The notes: generated from the sequence alone by a model not told the origin. Positions 44,625 through 55,782 are shown, counted from the first letter of the stretch. The stretch: DNA of 64,000 bases from Acetivibrio alkalicellulosi (GCA_008125075.1 VLTH01000002.1:2955024-3019023), one strand, 5' to 3'. Numbers and translations: made by a program.

Positions 44625-45735
44625 TCTGTATCCCTCCTAAAAAGCATTTTTTCAGTATGTTACTCAAGTGATTTTTTTCTACCTGTCTTACATTATATAA
44701 AGTGCTTTTTTGTTTCATAGTAATTGATGTATATATTTCTATTTCTTCATCACTTAAAACAACTTTATTAGGAACAAGTCTATTTATAATTTCACCAAAT
44801 TCAATAATACTACTTATACTTATTGCACTTAAAATATTATTTATCTTTTCTTCTGCCACTTCATAATTATATTTAAGATACTCTTCCATTATAAGAGCAT
44901 TTGCCCTACCGTGGGGAATTTTTTTAAAATAAGTCAGAGAATATCCCAATCCATGAATAATTGTAGTGCCTGTATGAGAAATTACCATCCCTCCAAGCAT
45001 TGAAACATAAAGGAGCTTTTCTCTTATATCATATGAAATGTTTCTGCTAATAAGGCTGTTAATGCAATTCCCAAATATTCTTATTGCCTCAATTGCTAAA
45101 ATATCACTTACAGGCGTACTTCTTTTGCTAAGATAGCCTTCCATGGCATGTGAAAAAGCATCCAATGCAGTATCTACTGTAGTTTCTAAATTCATACTTT
45201 CAGTATATGATGGATCAGCAAAAGCTATCACCGGAAAAGTATCTTCATTTCCAAAACTCATTTTTGTTCTAATATCATCACGTGTAAGAATTGAATAAGG
45301 CGTTACTTCGCTACCAGTGCCTGCTGTAGTGGGTATGGCTATTATAGGGAGAGGTTTATTCGAAAATGTGTTTTCAAATAAATTGATAGGTTCTATTTCA
45401 TTTTGTGCTAGAACAGCTATCGCCTTAGAGGCATCAAGGGGAGACCCGCCGCCAATACCTACTATAAAATCTGCATTTAATTTTATAGCAGCCTCTGAAC
45501 CTTCTTTTACATTATTTAAAGTTGGATTGTTTTCAACTCTATCAAATATATCAAACTGTATACCAAACTCTTCAAAAATATTTGTCACATGTTTTAAAGC
45601 ACCACTCATTTTACCTGACTTGCTTCCCGTTACAATAAGTGCCTTATTTCCATATGTTTTAAATATTTCTCTGTTGTCCAGCACAGCATTTTTGCCAAAA
45701 TAAACTTTAGTACCAATTTTAAATTTAAAGTCCAT
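44617..45735 (-). CDS. Iron-containing alcohol dehydrogenase
   Basis: 372 aa group III dehydrogenase. VGIGGGSPLDASKAIAVLAQ is the NAD-binding loop, PIIAIPTTAGTGSEVTPYSI the family signature, and DAFSHAMEGYLSKR and GTTIIHGLGYSLTYFKKIPH carry the metal His residues. It probably interconverts an aldehyde and an alcohol; the best-known relatives are butanol and 1,3-propanediol dehydrogenases. It is the first gene of the folate cluster and overlaps folP, a link whose meaning is unclear. Confidence 0.9.
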   Translation of the reverse strand: MDFKFKIGTKVYFGKNAVLDNREIFKTYGNKALIVTGSKSGKMSGALKHVTNIFEEFGIQFDIFDRVENNPTLNNVKEGSEAAIKLNADFIVGIGGGSPLDASKAIAVLAQNEIEPINLFENTFSNKPLPIIAIPTTAGTGSEVTPYSILTRDDIRTKMSFGNEDTFPVIAFADPSYTESMNLETTVDTALDAFSHAMEGYLSKRSTPVSDILAIEAIRIFGNCINSLISRNISYDIREKLLYVSMLGGMVISHTGTTIIHGLGYSLTYFKKIPHGRANALIMEEYLKYNYEVAEEKINNILSAISISSIIEFGEIINRLVPNKVVLSDEEIEIYTSITMKQKSTLYNVRQVEKNHLSNILKKCFLGGIQND

Positions 45736-45971
45736 AAAATATCTCCCTTAGTTTTCTTCTAATCACTTTTAACATGTTCTCAAGAAATATTATAATAAAA
45801 AACTATACATTATTAAAGTATTTAAAATCATCTGAGAAAATTTATTTTTCCTAATGATGAAACTATTTAAACAAAAGTCTCATTTAAAAATGGGTGCATA
45901 TTATTGAAATGAAGAAAAATATGGAGGAAACATCCATTTAAACATATAGAGATGATTATAATTACTTTTTG

Positions 45972-45980
45972 TGGTATAAT
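45972..45980 (+). promoter_or_regulatory. Extended -10 promoter of the ppx-CYTH unit
   Basis: TGGTATAAT is a TGn extended -10 about 55 nt before the ppx start. No good -35 is seen. Confidence 0.45.
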
Positions 45981-46033
45981 TAAATTGGTTTGGTAAGTAA
46001 CTTTTTAAATACTAATGAAATGTGGGGTTATAA

Positions 46034-47554
46034 ATGCCAAAAAAAATAGGTATAATAGACCTAGGTTCAAATTCTGTAAGACTTGTTATATTTGAAATTA
46101 AAAAAAACGGGTCTTTTAAGTTAATTGATAACATAAATGATACAATAAGGCTTATTGAAAACATGATATGTGATAAATATATAAATGATATCGCTATGCA
46201 TAAAGCTGTTAAAACAATAAAACTATATAAAAAACTATGCAATGCATATGGTATTAAACCTAATATGATAATTGCAGTTGCTACCGCAGCAGTCAGAAAG
46301 GCTGACAATAAAGACCACTTTTTAAAACTTCTCTATAATTCTACGGGAATTGAATTTAAAGTTCTGTCTGGAAAAGAAGAATCTCTTTATATATTTAAGG
46401 CAATAATTCATTCACTTGATATTCCAGAGGGCATAATTGTTGATATTGGCGGAGGAAGCACAGAAATAATAAAATACAAGGATAAATGCATAAAAAATTC
46501 CGTTTGTTTACCTATTGGTTCTGTTTTAGCGACTGAAAAGTTTCTAGATAAAAATATAATTTTTCAAGAAAAGCTAGAATCACTGGATATGCATATTAAA
46601 AAAAAGCTATCTGAATTAACTTGGCTTAATGAAGAAAAAAATATTGCTTTAATTGGAGTAGGCGGAGTAATTAGAAATCTAGCTAAAATTCACAGAAAGC
46701 ATACAAATTATCCATTAAATCAAACTCATAACTATACTATGGATGTTGCTGAGTTTTGTGATGTATATAATATAATAAAAAGTACAGATCTTGAATCCCG
46801 AAAAAAAATAGAAGGTATTTCAAAGAATAGAGCAGACATAATAATGGGTGGACTTGCCATTCTAAACTCTATTATATCTGTTATTTTTCCTAAAAAATTG
46901 GTAATTAGTGGTTTCGGCCTTAGAGAAGGTATTTTGTTCAATTATTTATTTTCAAGTAAATCAATTTATCATTGTGAAGATGTACTTGCATTAAGTTTAA
47001 GTAATTTTATGCACCTTTACGAAATAAGACAAACTCACGCAAATCATGTTTGTTTTTTATCATTGTCTTTGTTTGATCAGCTAAAAGAACTTCATAGATT
47101 TGGAGAAGATGAAAGAAACCTTCTTAAGATAGCTGCTCTACTTCACGATATTGGTATTTCAATTAGTTATTACGAACACTATAAACACTCATTTTACATA
47201 ATTTTAAATTCTCGCTTAAATGGTTTAACTCATAGAGAGACTGTTTTGATATCTGCAATAGCAGCAGCTCATTCAAAAGAAGACTTTAGTACTTCATGGC
47301 AAGAACAGTTTTCTAAAATTCTTCTATCAAAAGACATAGAAATATATGATAAACTATCTACATTCCTAAAACTTGCCGAATGCCTTGACAGAAGTGAAAT
47401 GGGTATAATAAAATCATTAGAATGTCAAATTTGTAATGATGCGGTAAGAATTCAAACTATACGTGAGGGAGATGGGGAATTAGAAATATTTCTTGCAAAT
47501 GAATACAGTAACATATTTAAAAAATATTTTGGAAAGCTTCTTGTTATACTATAG
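46034..47554 (+). CDS. ppx: Ppx/GppA phosphatase with C-terminal HD domain
   Basis: 506 aa. The N-terminal part is an ASKHA phosphatase: IGIIDLGSNSVRLVIFEI (phosphate 1), VATAAVRKADNKDHFLKL, SGKEESLYIFKAI, and GIIVDIGGGSTEIIKYKD (phosphate 2). The C-terminal third has an HD-like helical domain with AALLHDIGISISYYEHYKHS. Such enzymes cut terminal phosphate from polyphosphate or pppGpp. The CYTH gene follows 88 bp downstream on the same strand, and the two may form a polyphosphate or triphosphate unit. Confidence 0.9.
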   Translation: MPKKIGIIDLGSNSVRLVIFEIKKNGSFKLIDNINDTIRLIENMICDKYINDIAMHKAVKTIKLYKKLCNAYGIKPNMIIAVATAAVRKADNKDHFLKLLYNSTGIEFKVLSGKEESLYIFKAIIHSLDIPEGIIVDIGGGSTEIIKYKDKCIKNSVCLPIGSVLATEKFLDKNIIFQEKLESLDMHIKKKLSELTWLNEEKNIALIGVGGVIRNLAKIHRKHTNYPLNQTHNYTMDVAEFCDVYNIIKSTDLESRKKIEGISKNRADIIMGGLAILNSIISVIFPKKLVISGFGLREGILFNYLFSSKSIYHCEDVLALSLSNFMHLYEIRQTHANHVCFLSLSLFDQLKELHRFGEDERNLLKIAALLHDIGISISYYEHYKHSFYIILNSRLNGLTHRETVLISAIAAAHSKEDFSTSWQEQFSKILLSKDIEIYDKLSTFLKLAECLDRSEMGIIKSLECQICNDAVRIQTIREGDGELEIFLANEYSNIFKKYFGKLLVIL

Positions 47555-47642
47555 CTTAGGAGTGAGTGCTCGATGGTTCGAGTTTTTTTATAACAAATAG
47601 GCTCAATGAGAAATTACTTAGAAGAGTTGAAAGGAGATTATA

Positions 47643-48116
47643 ATGGGAAGAGAAATAGAAAGAAAATTTACTATCAAAAATGATGATATTTTAAACCAAT
47701 TATCTGAAGGAATTTTATATAGACAAGGATATTTAAATACTCAAATAGAAAGAACTGTTAGAGTTCGTACATATTCTAATAAGGGTTTTATTACTGTTAA
47801 AGGCGTTTCTAAAGGAGCCTGTCGATTGGAATATGAATATGAAATACCCGCAGATGAAGCAAATGAAATGCTCAATTTTCTATGCCACAAACCTCTTATT
47901 GAGAAAACAAGATATAATTATGTCTATAAAGGTTTTTTGTGGGAAATAGATATTTTTTCAGGAGATAATCAGGGATTACTAATTGCCGAAATTGAGTTGG
48001 AATCTGAAAACACTTTCTTTGAAAAACCTCCATGGATAGGGGTTGAAGTTACAGGTGATCCACACTATTACAATTCAAGCTTAATTGAAAACCCCTATAA
48101 ACTATGGAAAAAGTAA
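47643..48116 (+). CDS. CYTH-domain triphosphatase-like protein
   Basis: 157 aa. The ExExK motif REIERKFTI opens the protein, followed by RQGYLNTQIERTVRVRT, FITVKGVSKGACRLEYEYE, LIEKTRYNYVYKGFLWEIDI and AEIELESEN, which line the triphosphate tunnel. CYTH proteins hydrolyse tripolyphosphate or thiamine triphosphate, or make cAMP; the short bacterial form is usually a triphosphatase. AAAGGAG precedes the ATG. Confidence 0.92.
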   Translation: MGREIERKFTIKNDDILNQLSEGILYRQGYLNTQIERTVRVRTYSNKGFITVKGVSKGACRLEYEYEIPADEANEMLNFLCHKPLIEKTRYNYVYKGFLWEIDIFSGDNQGLLIAEIELESENTFFEKPPWIGVEVTGDPHYYNSSLIENPYKLWKK

Positions 48117-48117
48117 G

Positions 48118-48162
48118 TTCTTTTATCCTACCTTGGTGAATTTTATGCTCATGAATGTCTAT
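48118..48162 (+). repeat. Repeat family A, right-end fragment
   Basis: CTTGGTGAATTTTATGCTCA followed by TGAATGTC matches the right end of the family, directly after the CYTH stop codon. Confidence 0.55.
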
Positions 48163-48170
48163 TATATAAT

Positions 48171-48212
48171 AAAACAAAGCACCCTTTAAAAGATCAGGGT
48201 GCTTTGTTTTTT
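48171..48212 (+). terminator. Bidirectional terminator between CYTH and xylanase genes
   Basis: AAAACAAAGCACCCT (48171-48185) and AGGGTGCTTTGTTTT (48196-48210) form a 15-bp perfect stem with T runs on both sides, serving the convergent genes. Confidence 0.85.
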
Positions 48213-48242
48213 AATACTTCTTATACTTTTTACATAGTATTC

Positions 48243-50081
<1,839 letters not shown>

Positions 50082-50165
50082 TTATAGAATTTAATGCTAG
50101 AATCACTGTAAATTTTACAGTACCTTCTAAAACATTAAAGCTTGACCTAGTCGTCAACTATAAAG

Positions 50166-50193
50166 TTCGTATAAAAATACTTTTTTGAGTACC
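50166..50193 (-). promoter_or_regulatory. SigI-type promoter of the xylanase gene
   Basis: On the minus strand GGT...C followed by six A residues (50181-50186) stands 17 nt (counted from C to CGAA) before CGAA (50166-50169). The same spacing and boxes occur before sigI. CGAA is the established -10 core of SigI promoters. Confidence 0.55.
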
Positions 50194-50234
50194 ACTCTAA
50201 TAATTTTTTTTATTATTTTATCTTACTACTAACA

Positions 50235-50299
50235 GCTATAGGCGGAGTCGAGTATCCACCTGAAGCCCCGATGTTTAGATTTATCTAAAAGAGTTCACT
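50235..50299 (+). repeat. Repeat family C: IS200/IS605 right-end-like orphan, copy 2
   Basis: GGCGGAGTCGAGTATCCACC, TGAAGCCCCGATGTTTAG and TCTAAAAGAGTTCACTAC align with the 29.9-kb copy. It shows the same two-hairpin layout. Together with an adjacent ACTCTATATTATAGAGT palindrome it fills the gap between rsgI and the xylanase; no transposase gene is present. Confidence 0.5.
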
Positions 50300-50385
50300 A
50301 CACTCTATATTATAGAGTTACTTTATATGCCTGAGATAGCGTATCTTAACCTTAATACCCTAAGCTAAGTGATAAGCATACAAGA

Positions 50386-52527
50386 TCACTCCGAATATAA
50401 TCGACTTTGAGGAACAATTGACCTTTGCATACTCGGGCTACTCCACTCAAGCCTCATAATTCCTACACCCATATTTTTATAATACTCAATTTTTATATCA
50501 TACTTTTTCCCTGCTTCAAGAAAAATTTTTGCTGAATTTGTTATATTCCACATATCATTCCATTGATCAATGATTAATTTACCATCAATCCATAGCCTAA
50601 CACCATTATCACGTGTAACATAAAAAGTATGCTCCTCACTGTAAGCAGGTTGAATTTGACCTGTCCACCTTATACTAAATCTATCTCTATTTATAGTCTT
50701 ATCAGGTGAAGCAAACCCCCAGTTAAAATTAATAACTGGATCTACAAACACATTCTTAAGGTCATTAAGAACAATGTCATTGTAATACTCACCTTTAAGG
50801 CCATTTCCACCACCTGGCATAGTCTTAGGTAAATCAAATGGTGTTTCAGGCAAAAATAGTGCACTTTGTGGAACTACTGCTCTCGGTGTACTCATGCTGC
50901 TCCATTCAAGTTTAATACTTCCCGCACCATCGTTATTGTAGTACTCAAGCCTTATGTCATACATTTTGTCGGCTTCTAGAAAAATAAATCCAAAATTAGT
51001 TACATTCCAAAAATCATTCCATTCGTTTATTATCAACATGTCATTTATCCATAATCTGACACCATTATCACGTGTCACGAAAAATGTATACATTTCCGTG
51101 TGGGAAGGCTTAATTTTTCCTGTCCAGCGTACACTATATGAATTATCATCTCTTACATCAGGGTGTGGTGCTCCCATTCCCCAGTTAAAATCTATTGTAG
51201 TATCAACACGGGTTGTAACAAAATTTGTAAGATCAATGTTATCATAATACTCTCCTCTTAGTCCTGTTCCCACTTCACCTGGATGTTGACTTACAGGTGT
51301 TGGACTAGGTATTGGTGGTAATTGTGTTGGTGTTGACGTTGGTATTATTATAGGTGTAGGTATTGGTGTAGGTGTAGGCATTGGCGTTGGCGTAGATGTT
51401 GGTGTAGGTCTTGCTGTAAATGTAGGTCTAGCTGTAGGTGTGGGGCTAAGCTCTGGTATAGTTGTTGAAGTTGGTGCTGTTGGCGTTATTCTTGGTACTT
51501 GTGTCGGTATTGGTGTTGGTGTAGCTGTTGGTATTGGTGTTAACTTTGGAGTAGGTATTGGTTTTGATGTTGGCTCTAATGTTGGTTTTTTCTCTGTTTT
51601 CGATGTTGCCTCTGATGTTGATATCGGTTCTTGTGTTGATGTTGGCGCTGGCGTTAATATGAGTTCTGGTGTTGGTGTGGGCTCTTGTAGTACACTTTCA
51701 TCATCATCATTTATCGGATTATATTCAAAAACAGGCTCTAAATCAGAATGATTACCAAAAAGCTCATTATACTCTTTCATAAAATAATTTAGAGGCATTT
51801 CTTTTATTTTATCTATTGGCAAACTATCAATTTCATTAATCATAGTATATATTGTATATTTACCAAAGGAAATATCGTGTTGTTTTGCGTATAATCTGTT
51901 ATTTATACTTGAATTTAACACGTAAATATTAAAATTTTGATACTCAGATATGGTTTTTTCTTTATAATCTTTTAAACTACCCATTATCAATTTTTCAGCT
52001 TGAACTGTATTTTTCTTAACATATTTATTCTTATCATTTAAAGCGCTTACCATCAAAATATAGTTTTCATCTGTGCTACTTACTAAACCATTTAGCCTAA
52101 AATATTGTATAATTTCAGACAAAGCATCATTTATTTTCATTCCTTCTAGAGAAAGATCTTCTGTAAAATCATCCCTATAGTTGCCTATAAATCTTAAATT
52201 TAATACGTCTTGATTTTGATTAATTGCCAATTCTATACTTGGATTAATATCTACACTTATATATGCATACACTTTTCCATCACTTGTATTCCAAAAAGAT
52301 ATAACATTACTAATAGCCAAGACAGTTATAATAAATCCTATGCATGCTGCAACAAGTGATAATCTTTTAATGTAATACATTGCATTTATAATTTCACCTT
52401 GTCTAAACTCAATTTCCTGGGTTATAAACATAGTTGGTTTTCTTTTTAATTTGTAATACTCATTATCACGTGTTAAGACGGTAACTGTATACTCCTCAAT
52501 ACCCATTATAAGACCCTTAAATTTCAT
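50386..52527 (-). CDS. rsgI: RsgI-like anti-sigma factor with tandem PA14 sensor domains
   Basis: 713 aa. The cytoplasmic RsgI_N domain (about 1-52, GIEEYTVTVLTRDNEYYKLK) sequesters SigI. A single membrane segment spans about 56-76. Outside follows YAYISVDINPSIELAI, with the Asn95-Pro96 bond known in RsgI proteins as a self-cleavage site. A long Thr-Pro linker (about 285-412) leads to two PA14 domains (about 415-560 and 570-713), each with a THTEMYTF-like or EEHTFYVTRDNGVRLWI segment. PA14 domains bind carbohydrate. It would sense extracellular polysaccharide and release SigI. It resembles Acetivibrio thermocellus RsgI3. Confidence 0.95.
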   Translation of the reverse strand: MKFKGLIMGIEEYTVTVLTRDNEYYKLKRKPTMFITQEIEFRQGEIINAMYYIKRLSLVAACIGFIITVLAISNVISFWNTSDGKVYAYISVDINPSIELAINQNQDVLNLRFIGNYRDDFTEDLSLEGMKINDALSEIIQYFRLNGLVSSTDENYILMVSALNDKNKYVKKNTVQAEKLIMGSLKDYKEKTISEYQNFNIYVLNSSINNRLYAKQHDISFGKYTIYTMINEIDSLPIDKIKEMPLNYFMKEYNELFGNHSDLEPVFEYNPINDDDESVLQEPTPTPELILTPAPTSTQEPISTSEATSKTEKKPTLEPTSKPIPTPKLTPIPTATPTPIPTQVPRITPTAPTSTTIPELSPTPTARPTFTARPTPTSTPTPMPTPTPIPTPIIIPTSTPTQLPPIPSPTPVSQHPGEVGTGLRGEYYDNIDLTNFVTTRVDTTIDFNWGMGAPHPDVRDDNSYSVRWTGKIKPSHTEMYTFFVTRDNGVRLWINDMLIINEWNDFWNVTNFGFIFLEADKMYDIRLEYYNNDGAGSIKLEWSSMSTPRAVVPQSALFLPETPFDLPKTMPGGGNGLKGEYYNDIVLNDLKNVFVDPVINFNWGFASPDKTINRDRFSIRWTGQIQPAYSEEHTFYVTRDNGVRLWIDGKLIIDQWNDMWNITNSAKIFLEAGKKYDIKIEYYKNMGVGIMRLEWSSPSMQRSIVPQSRLYSE

Positions 52528-52541
52528 TTTACCACCTCTTT

Positions 52542-53279
52542 CTACATAGTGTTGCCTAAGTAAGACCTTAAATGTTCATAGTCATTACCATATATAAGAC
52601 ACATAGAAATAATATAGTTTCTATTTCTCTGTAAAGTTCTAGGATGAAATTCTACTATTTTTGTCAATTCCTTTATTGGAAGATATTTTTTATTTATTAG
52701 TTTCTGATATATTTCTTTGTTTTCAACAATTTTACGGGCTATTCCCACACACATTTTTCTTGAATCCTTATGCTTTGGTGTATATTTATACAATTCACTA
52801 ATATTCATACCAAATGCCTCTAATTTCTTGTTAAAGTTTTTTATTTCCTGAAACAGTTCAATTCTGTCAAATTTCGAACCTGTTTCATCTCTAAGATATC
52901 TTTCCTCATAACTTTTCTCATCATTTTCCAAATAAGAAAAAGGCAACTCATATCTACTTCTTGATTTAAATCTAAAGTAGTCAATCATTCTCCTCTTTAT
53001 TACCTGTTCTGCAAAACTAAAAAAGTTAAACCCTGTTGAACTCTTTTTAGAATCATACTTTTCAATAGCCTCATTAAAAGCAATAAGTCCAATACTGTAT
53101 TCATCACAGTTTTTTAAATTAGACGTCTCGCGAATATCTTTTGAAAGAACTTTTAAAACAAAAGGTATGTAATCTTTTATAAATTTCTCTCTAACTTCTT
53201 TGTCACCTTCTTTAATTTTTTCAATTATCTGCACAACAGACTCTCCATCTGAATTATATACAGTAAAAAAAATGCTCAC
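52542..53279 (-). CDS. sigI: RNA polymerase sigma factor SigI
   Basis: 245 aa from a GTG at 53279, which follows AGAGGTGG; the frame extends 31 codons further without support. Region 2: DYIPFVLKVLSKDI, DEYSIGLIAFNEAIEKYD and FNFFSFAEQVIKRRMIDYFR are standard SigI features, and the C-terminal part (LPIKELTKIVEFHPRTLQRN, then YIISMCLI) contains the HTH for the -35. It forms an operon with rsgI 14 bp downstream. SigI factors of cellulosome producers switch on cellulase genes in response to biomass. The C-terminus has the conserved LRSYL ending. Confidence 0.95.
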   Translation of the reverse strand: MSIFFTVYNSDGESVVQIIEKIKEGDKEVREKFIKDYIPFVLKVLSKDIRETSNLKNCDEYSIGLIAFNEAIEKYDSKKSSTGFNFFSFAEQVIKRRMIDYFRFKSRSRYELPFSYLENDEKSYEERYLRDETGSKFDRIELFQEIKNFNKKLEAFGMNISELYKYTPKHKDSRKMCVGIARKIVENKEIYQKLINKKYLPIKELTKIVEFHPRTLQRNRNYIISMCLIYGNDYEHLRSYLGNTM

Positions 53280-53374
53280 TATACCACCTCTTCTGGAAAA
53301 ATACATATACCAAATATAAATAAAAACATATATTATTTTCATATCTGCTAAAATGCATCTCCATATTAGCAAGA

Positions 53375-53402
53375 TTCGAAAATTATTATTTTTTTGTTCA
53401 CC
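53375..53402 (-). promoter_or_regulatory. SigI-type promoter of sigI-rsgI (autoregulation)
   Basis: On the minus strand GGT...C followed by seven A (53389-53395) stands 17 nt (C to CGAA) before CGAA (53375-53378), about 95 nt upstream of the sigI GTG. The match to the xylanase promoter supports autoregulation. Confidence 0.6.
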
Positions 53403-53819
53403 CTATCTAACACACACTCTAAATATTTATTATTATCTCTCTCTTTTTTTTATTATTATAGTAATAGTTTGTTAGAATTATAGTAGTGTAAGTGTTAGTG
53501 GTAATTATAACCTATTTCTTTTGAAAGAAATAAGATGTGATTCATATTATATTGCACCTAAATTTTATGGTTGCCATTAGTTATCTAACTTAGGCACCCA
53601 CGCGTTTAGTATACATTCATTTGCATTCAATGTTTTAAAGTGCGCTTTATGCTTATAAGTTTTTATATCTTACTTAATACCTACAATAACATTTTAACAC
53701 TTAACTATGAATTATTCCACAGCTATTATTTACACTCATCACCCTAATAAGTCAATTTATTTCCAACATACAATTTGTGCATTTATTGTTTCAAAATAAT
53801 CAACAGTCTTGAAAAACTC
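53403..53819. other. Intergenic region between sigI and folE, no gene found
   Basis: About 420 bp of AT-rich sequence with frequent stops. A CT-rich run (near 53437-53452) lies upstream of the sigI promoter. A vague hairpin around TTTCTTTTGAAAGAAA (53516-53531) is visible. The region ends in a family B element. Confidence 0.45.
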
Positions 53820-53910
53820 AGGAATGTCTGAAATATTACTTCCACTTTCCAAGACTTCTAATAAGTTCTATAGTGATATAGTAGTCGGAAGTTATATTTT
53901 AAGTGTTCCT
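53820..53910 (+). repeat. Repeat family B, best full copy
   Basis: AGGAATGTCTGAAATATTAC.TTCC at the left and GGAAGTTATATTTTAAGTG.TTCCT at the right form imperfect inverted ends about 25 bp long, enclosing CCAAGACTTCTAATAAG and a GATATAGTAG centre. Its right end lies 3 bp from the folE stop codon. Confidence 0.7.
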
Positions 53911-53913
53911 AAA

Positions 53914-54474
53914 TCATCCATTTATTAAAGACATTACTTCAGATCTAGTTTTTGCATCGGTTTTTATAATTCCTCTCAAGGCTGAAGTAACTGTCTTAGA
54001 ACCTGGTTTTTTTATACCTCTCATTGTCATACACAAATGCTCTGCTTCTACTACTACAGCAACACCTAATGGATTAATTGTCTCCATTACGATGTCTGCC
54101 ACTTCACTAGTAAGTCTTTCCTGTAATTGGGGTTTTTTTGCTACAATATCAACAATTCTTGCTAGTTTACTAAGTCCCATTATTCTTCCCTTTTTAGGTA
54201 TATAGACAACATTCGCTTCTCCAACAAATGGCAAGAGATGATGTTCACATACAGAATACAAAGGGATTTTTTTCACAAGTATCATCTCTTCATGACTGTC
54301 CTCTTGAAATACTTTTACTAAAGTTTTAGGGTCAGTGTAAAGACCTGCAAATATCTCTTCATACATTTTTGCTACTCTATCAGGTGTCTCTCTAAGCCCC
54401 TCCCTGTCTGGATTATCACCAATTGCTATTAATATTTCTCTAACTGCATTCTTTACACGTTGTTTATCAATCAT
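53914..54474 (-). CDS. folE: GTP cyclohydrolase I
   Basis: 186 aa. FolE converts GTP to dihydroneopterin triphosphate, the first step of folate synthesis. [37 protein letters not shown] with the zinc Cys and two His, [20 protein letters not shown] and [20 protein letters not shown] complete the family. Folate genes folP, folB and folK are about 10 kb away, so the pathway is split into two loci here. Confidence 0.96.
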   Translation of the reverse strand: MIDKQRVKNAVREILIAIGDNPDREGLRETPDRVAKMYEEIFAGLYTDPKTLVKVFQEDSHEEMILVKKIPLYSVCEHHLLPFVGEANVVYIPKKGRIMGLSKLARIVDIVAKKPQLQERLTSEVADIVMETINPLGVAVVVEAEHLCMTMRGIKKPGSKTVTSALRGIIKTDAKTRSEVMSLING

Positions 54475-55282
54475 TATATAACCTCTTTCTGTAAAAATAA
54501 TTAATATTTACATAATTGTATTTTTTCAATTAACATACTCTTAAAAATAAATTTTAATGTAACTTCCATTTGCTTGCTTCGCAAACAGGCACATGTGCAC
54601 AAAACTCATTCCCACTTAATGTTTATATATTATGTTGATGAGTTTTATGATCACGAATGTCTATTCTTCTTACATAAAAGTTTTTTTGCAAACTCTTACG
54701 TTGAAAATCTTGTAGCATAAATGCAAATTTAAAGCTTGGGCACATAAATCCTTCTCTTTTAAGTCTTTGACTTAGTTATAAAACTTCTAATAAAACACTT
54801 TTTGAGAAGGTATTACTTTAATTGCAGCTTTCTCTACGATATGTTTTCATTATACTTCATAACTAGGCAAGCCGCAAGGAGTAAGAACCTTGGGAGGATG
54901 CATTTAATGATGGAGTGCAAAAGTAGTGACAGTTATATTTTAAATTTTCTCAGTTGGTTGAATTTCCCAAATTTGTTGATGGAAATAATTCTTTCTACTG
55001 ATTTCTGACTCCTTATTATGGATACAATTTTGTTGAGTTACAAGTGGGCTAAGTGCTCATAAATTAATAGTTATCTAAATATGTTAGAAAAACTGTAAAG
55101 TAATTTCTAGAGCCTATTATAATAAAAGCTTGGGGTATCTAACCCCGTAGCTTTTAAATCTTTCATAACCTTCTAAGACTTCTAATACGTGTAGAAAGGG
55201 AGAGCAAAGGGAGTTAGGAAACTTTAGTTTCAAAAATATTTTGTATTACTTTTGTTAATTACTCCGGCTAACATCTTTTTTC
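54475..55282. other. 800-bp intergenic region, repeat remnants only
   Basis: A family A copy stands at about 54567-54663 (CTTGCTTCGCAAACAGGCAC, then GTTGATGAGTTTTATGATCA). Fragments of family B (AAAACTTCTAATAAAACAC near 54780 and CTTCTAAGACTTCTAATACG near 55172) and a GGGGTATCTAACCCC hairpin near 55134 follow. A 68-codon frame at 54802-55008 lacks a ribosome site and resembles no protein. No gene is supported. Confidence 0.5.
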
Positions 55283-55543
55283 TTATAGCCCTAAAAGATG
55301 TCTTGTATAATTTAAAATTGCTCCACTAAAAATTAGTCCTGTTGCCATAAGTATTATACTTGCCACAATAACAGATAAACCTGCTCTACTTCCACTTTTA
55401 GTAGCCATTATTCCCATTACAACACCTAGAAATCCAAAAATGAATGGATACATAAATAATGACATAATGGCGGAAATCCAGCCAATAATAATTAAAACAA
55501 CATTACCTGCAGTGGCCCTATCCTGACTATTAATCCTTTCCAT
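55283..55543 (-). CDS. Small membrane protein, DUF4190-like
   Basis: 86 aa with two or three hydrophobic segments: VVLIIIGWISAIMSLFMYPF, IFGFLGVVMGIMA and LSVIVASIILMATGLIFSGA. The glycine-rich GFLGVVMGIMATKSGSRAG loop is typical of DUF4190-like proteins. The function is unknown. It has a weak ribosome site (GATAAT before ATG, with GGGTG further up). The gene stands alone between repeats. Confidence 0.65.
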   Translation of the reverse strand: MERINSQDRATAGNVVLIIIGWISAIMSLFMYPFIFGFLGVVMGIMATKSGSRAGLSVIVASIILMATGLIFSGAILNYTRHLLGL

Positions 55544-55782
55544 ATTATCACCCTACTTAGTTATTTGCAGCTTTTTATATTGTTATTCATTTTTTTTGTA
55601 AAAAGTTTTCACTAAATACTATACAAATTTTCATTAATGTTGTATACTTAGATAAGTAATTTATTTTGATTTAAACATTCCATTAAATATCGCATCAGAT
55701 TCAGCAATATATAATTATTAGTTTTTATACTTAAATTATGCTACCAAGAACATTTTTGTTTCATTATATTTACATAATTACT

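Noticed and set aside
51440-51751. Gly/Val-rich plus-strand frame
   Set aside because: Antisense of the Thr-Pro linker of RsgI.
54802-55008. A 68-codon plus-strand frame in the folE-DUF4190 gap
   Set aside because: No ribosome site, no recognisable domain and overlap with repeat fragments.
55741-55760. GAAC-ATTTTT-GTTT as an SOS box upstream of the LexA-like gene
   Set aside because: Spacing between half-sites is 6 rather than the 4 of the Gram-positive LexA box.
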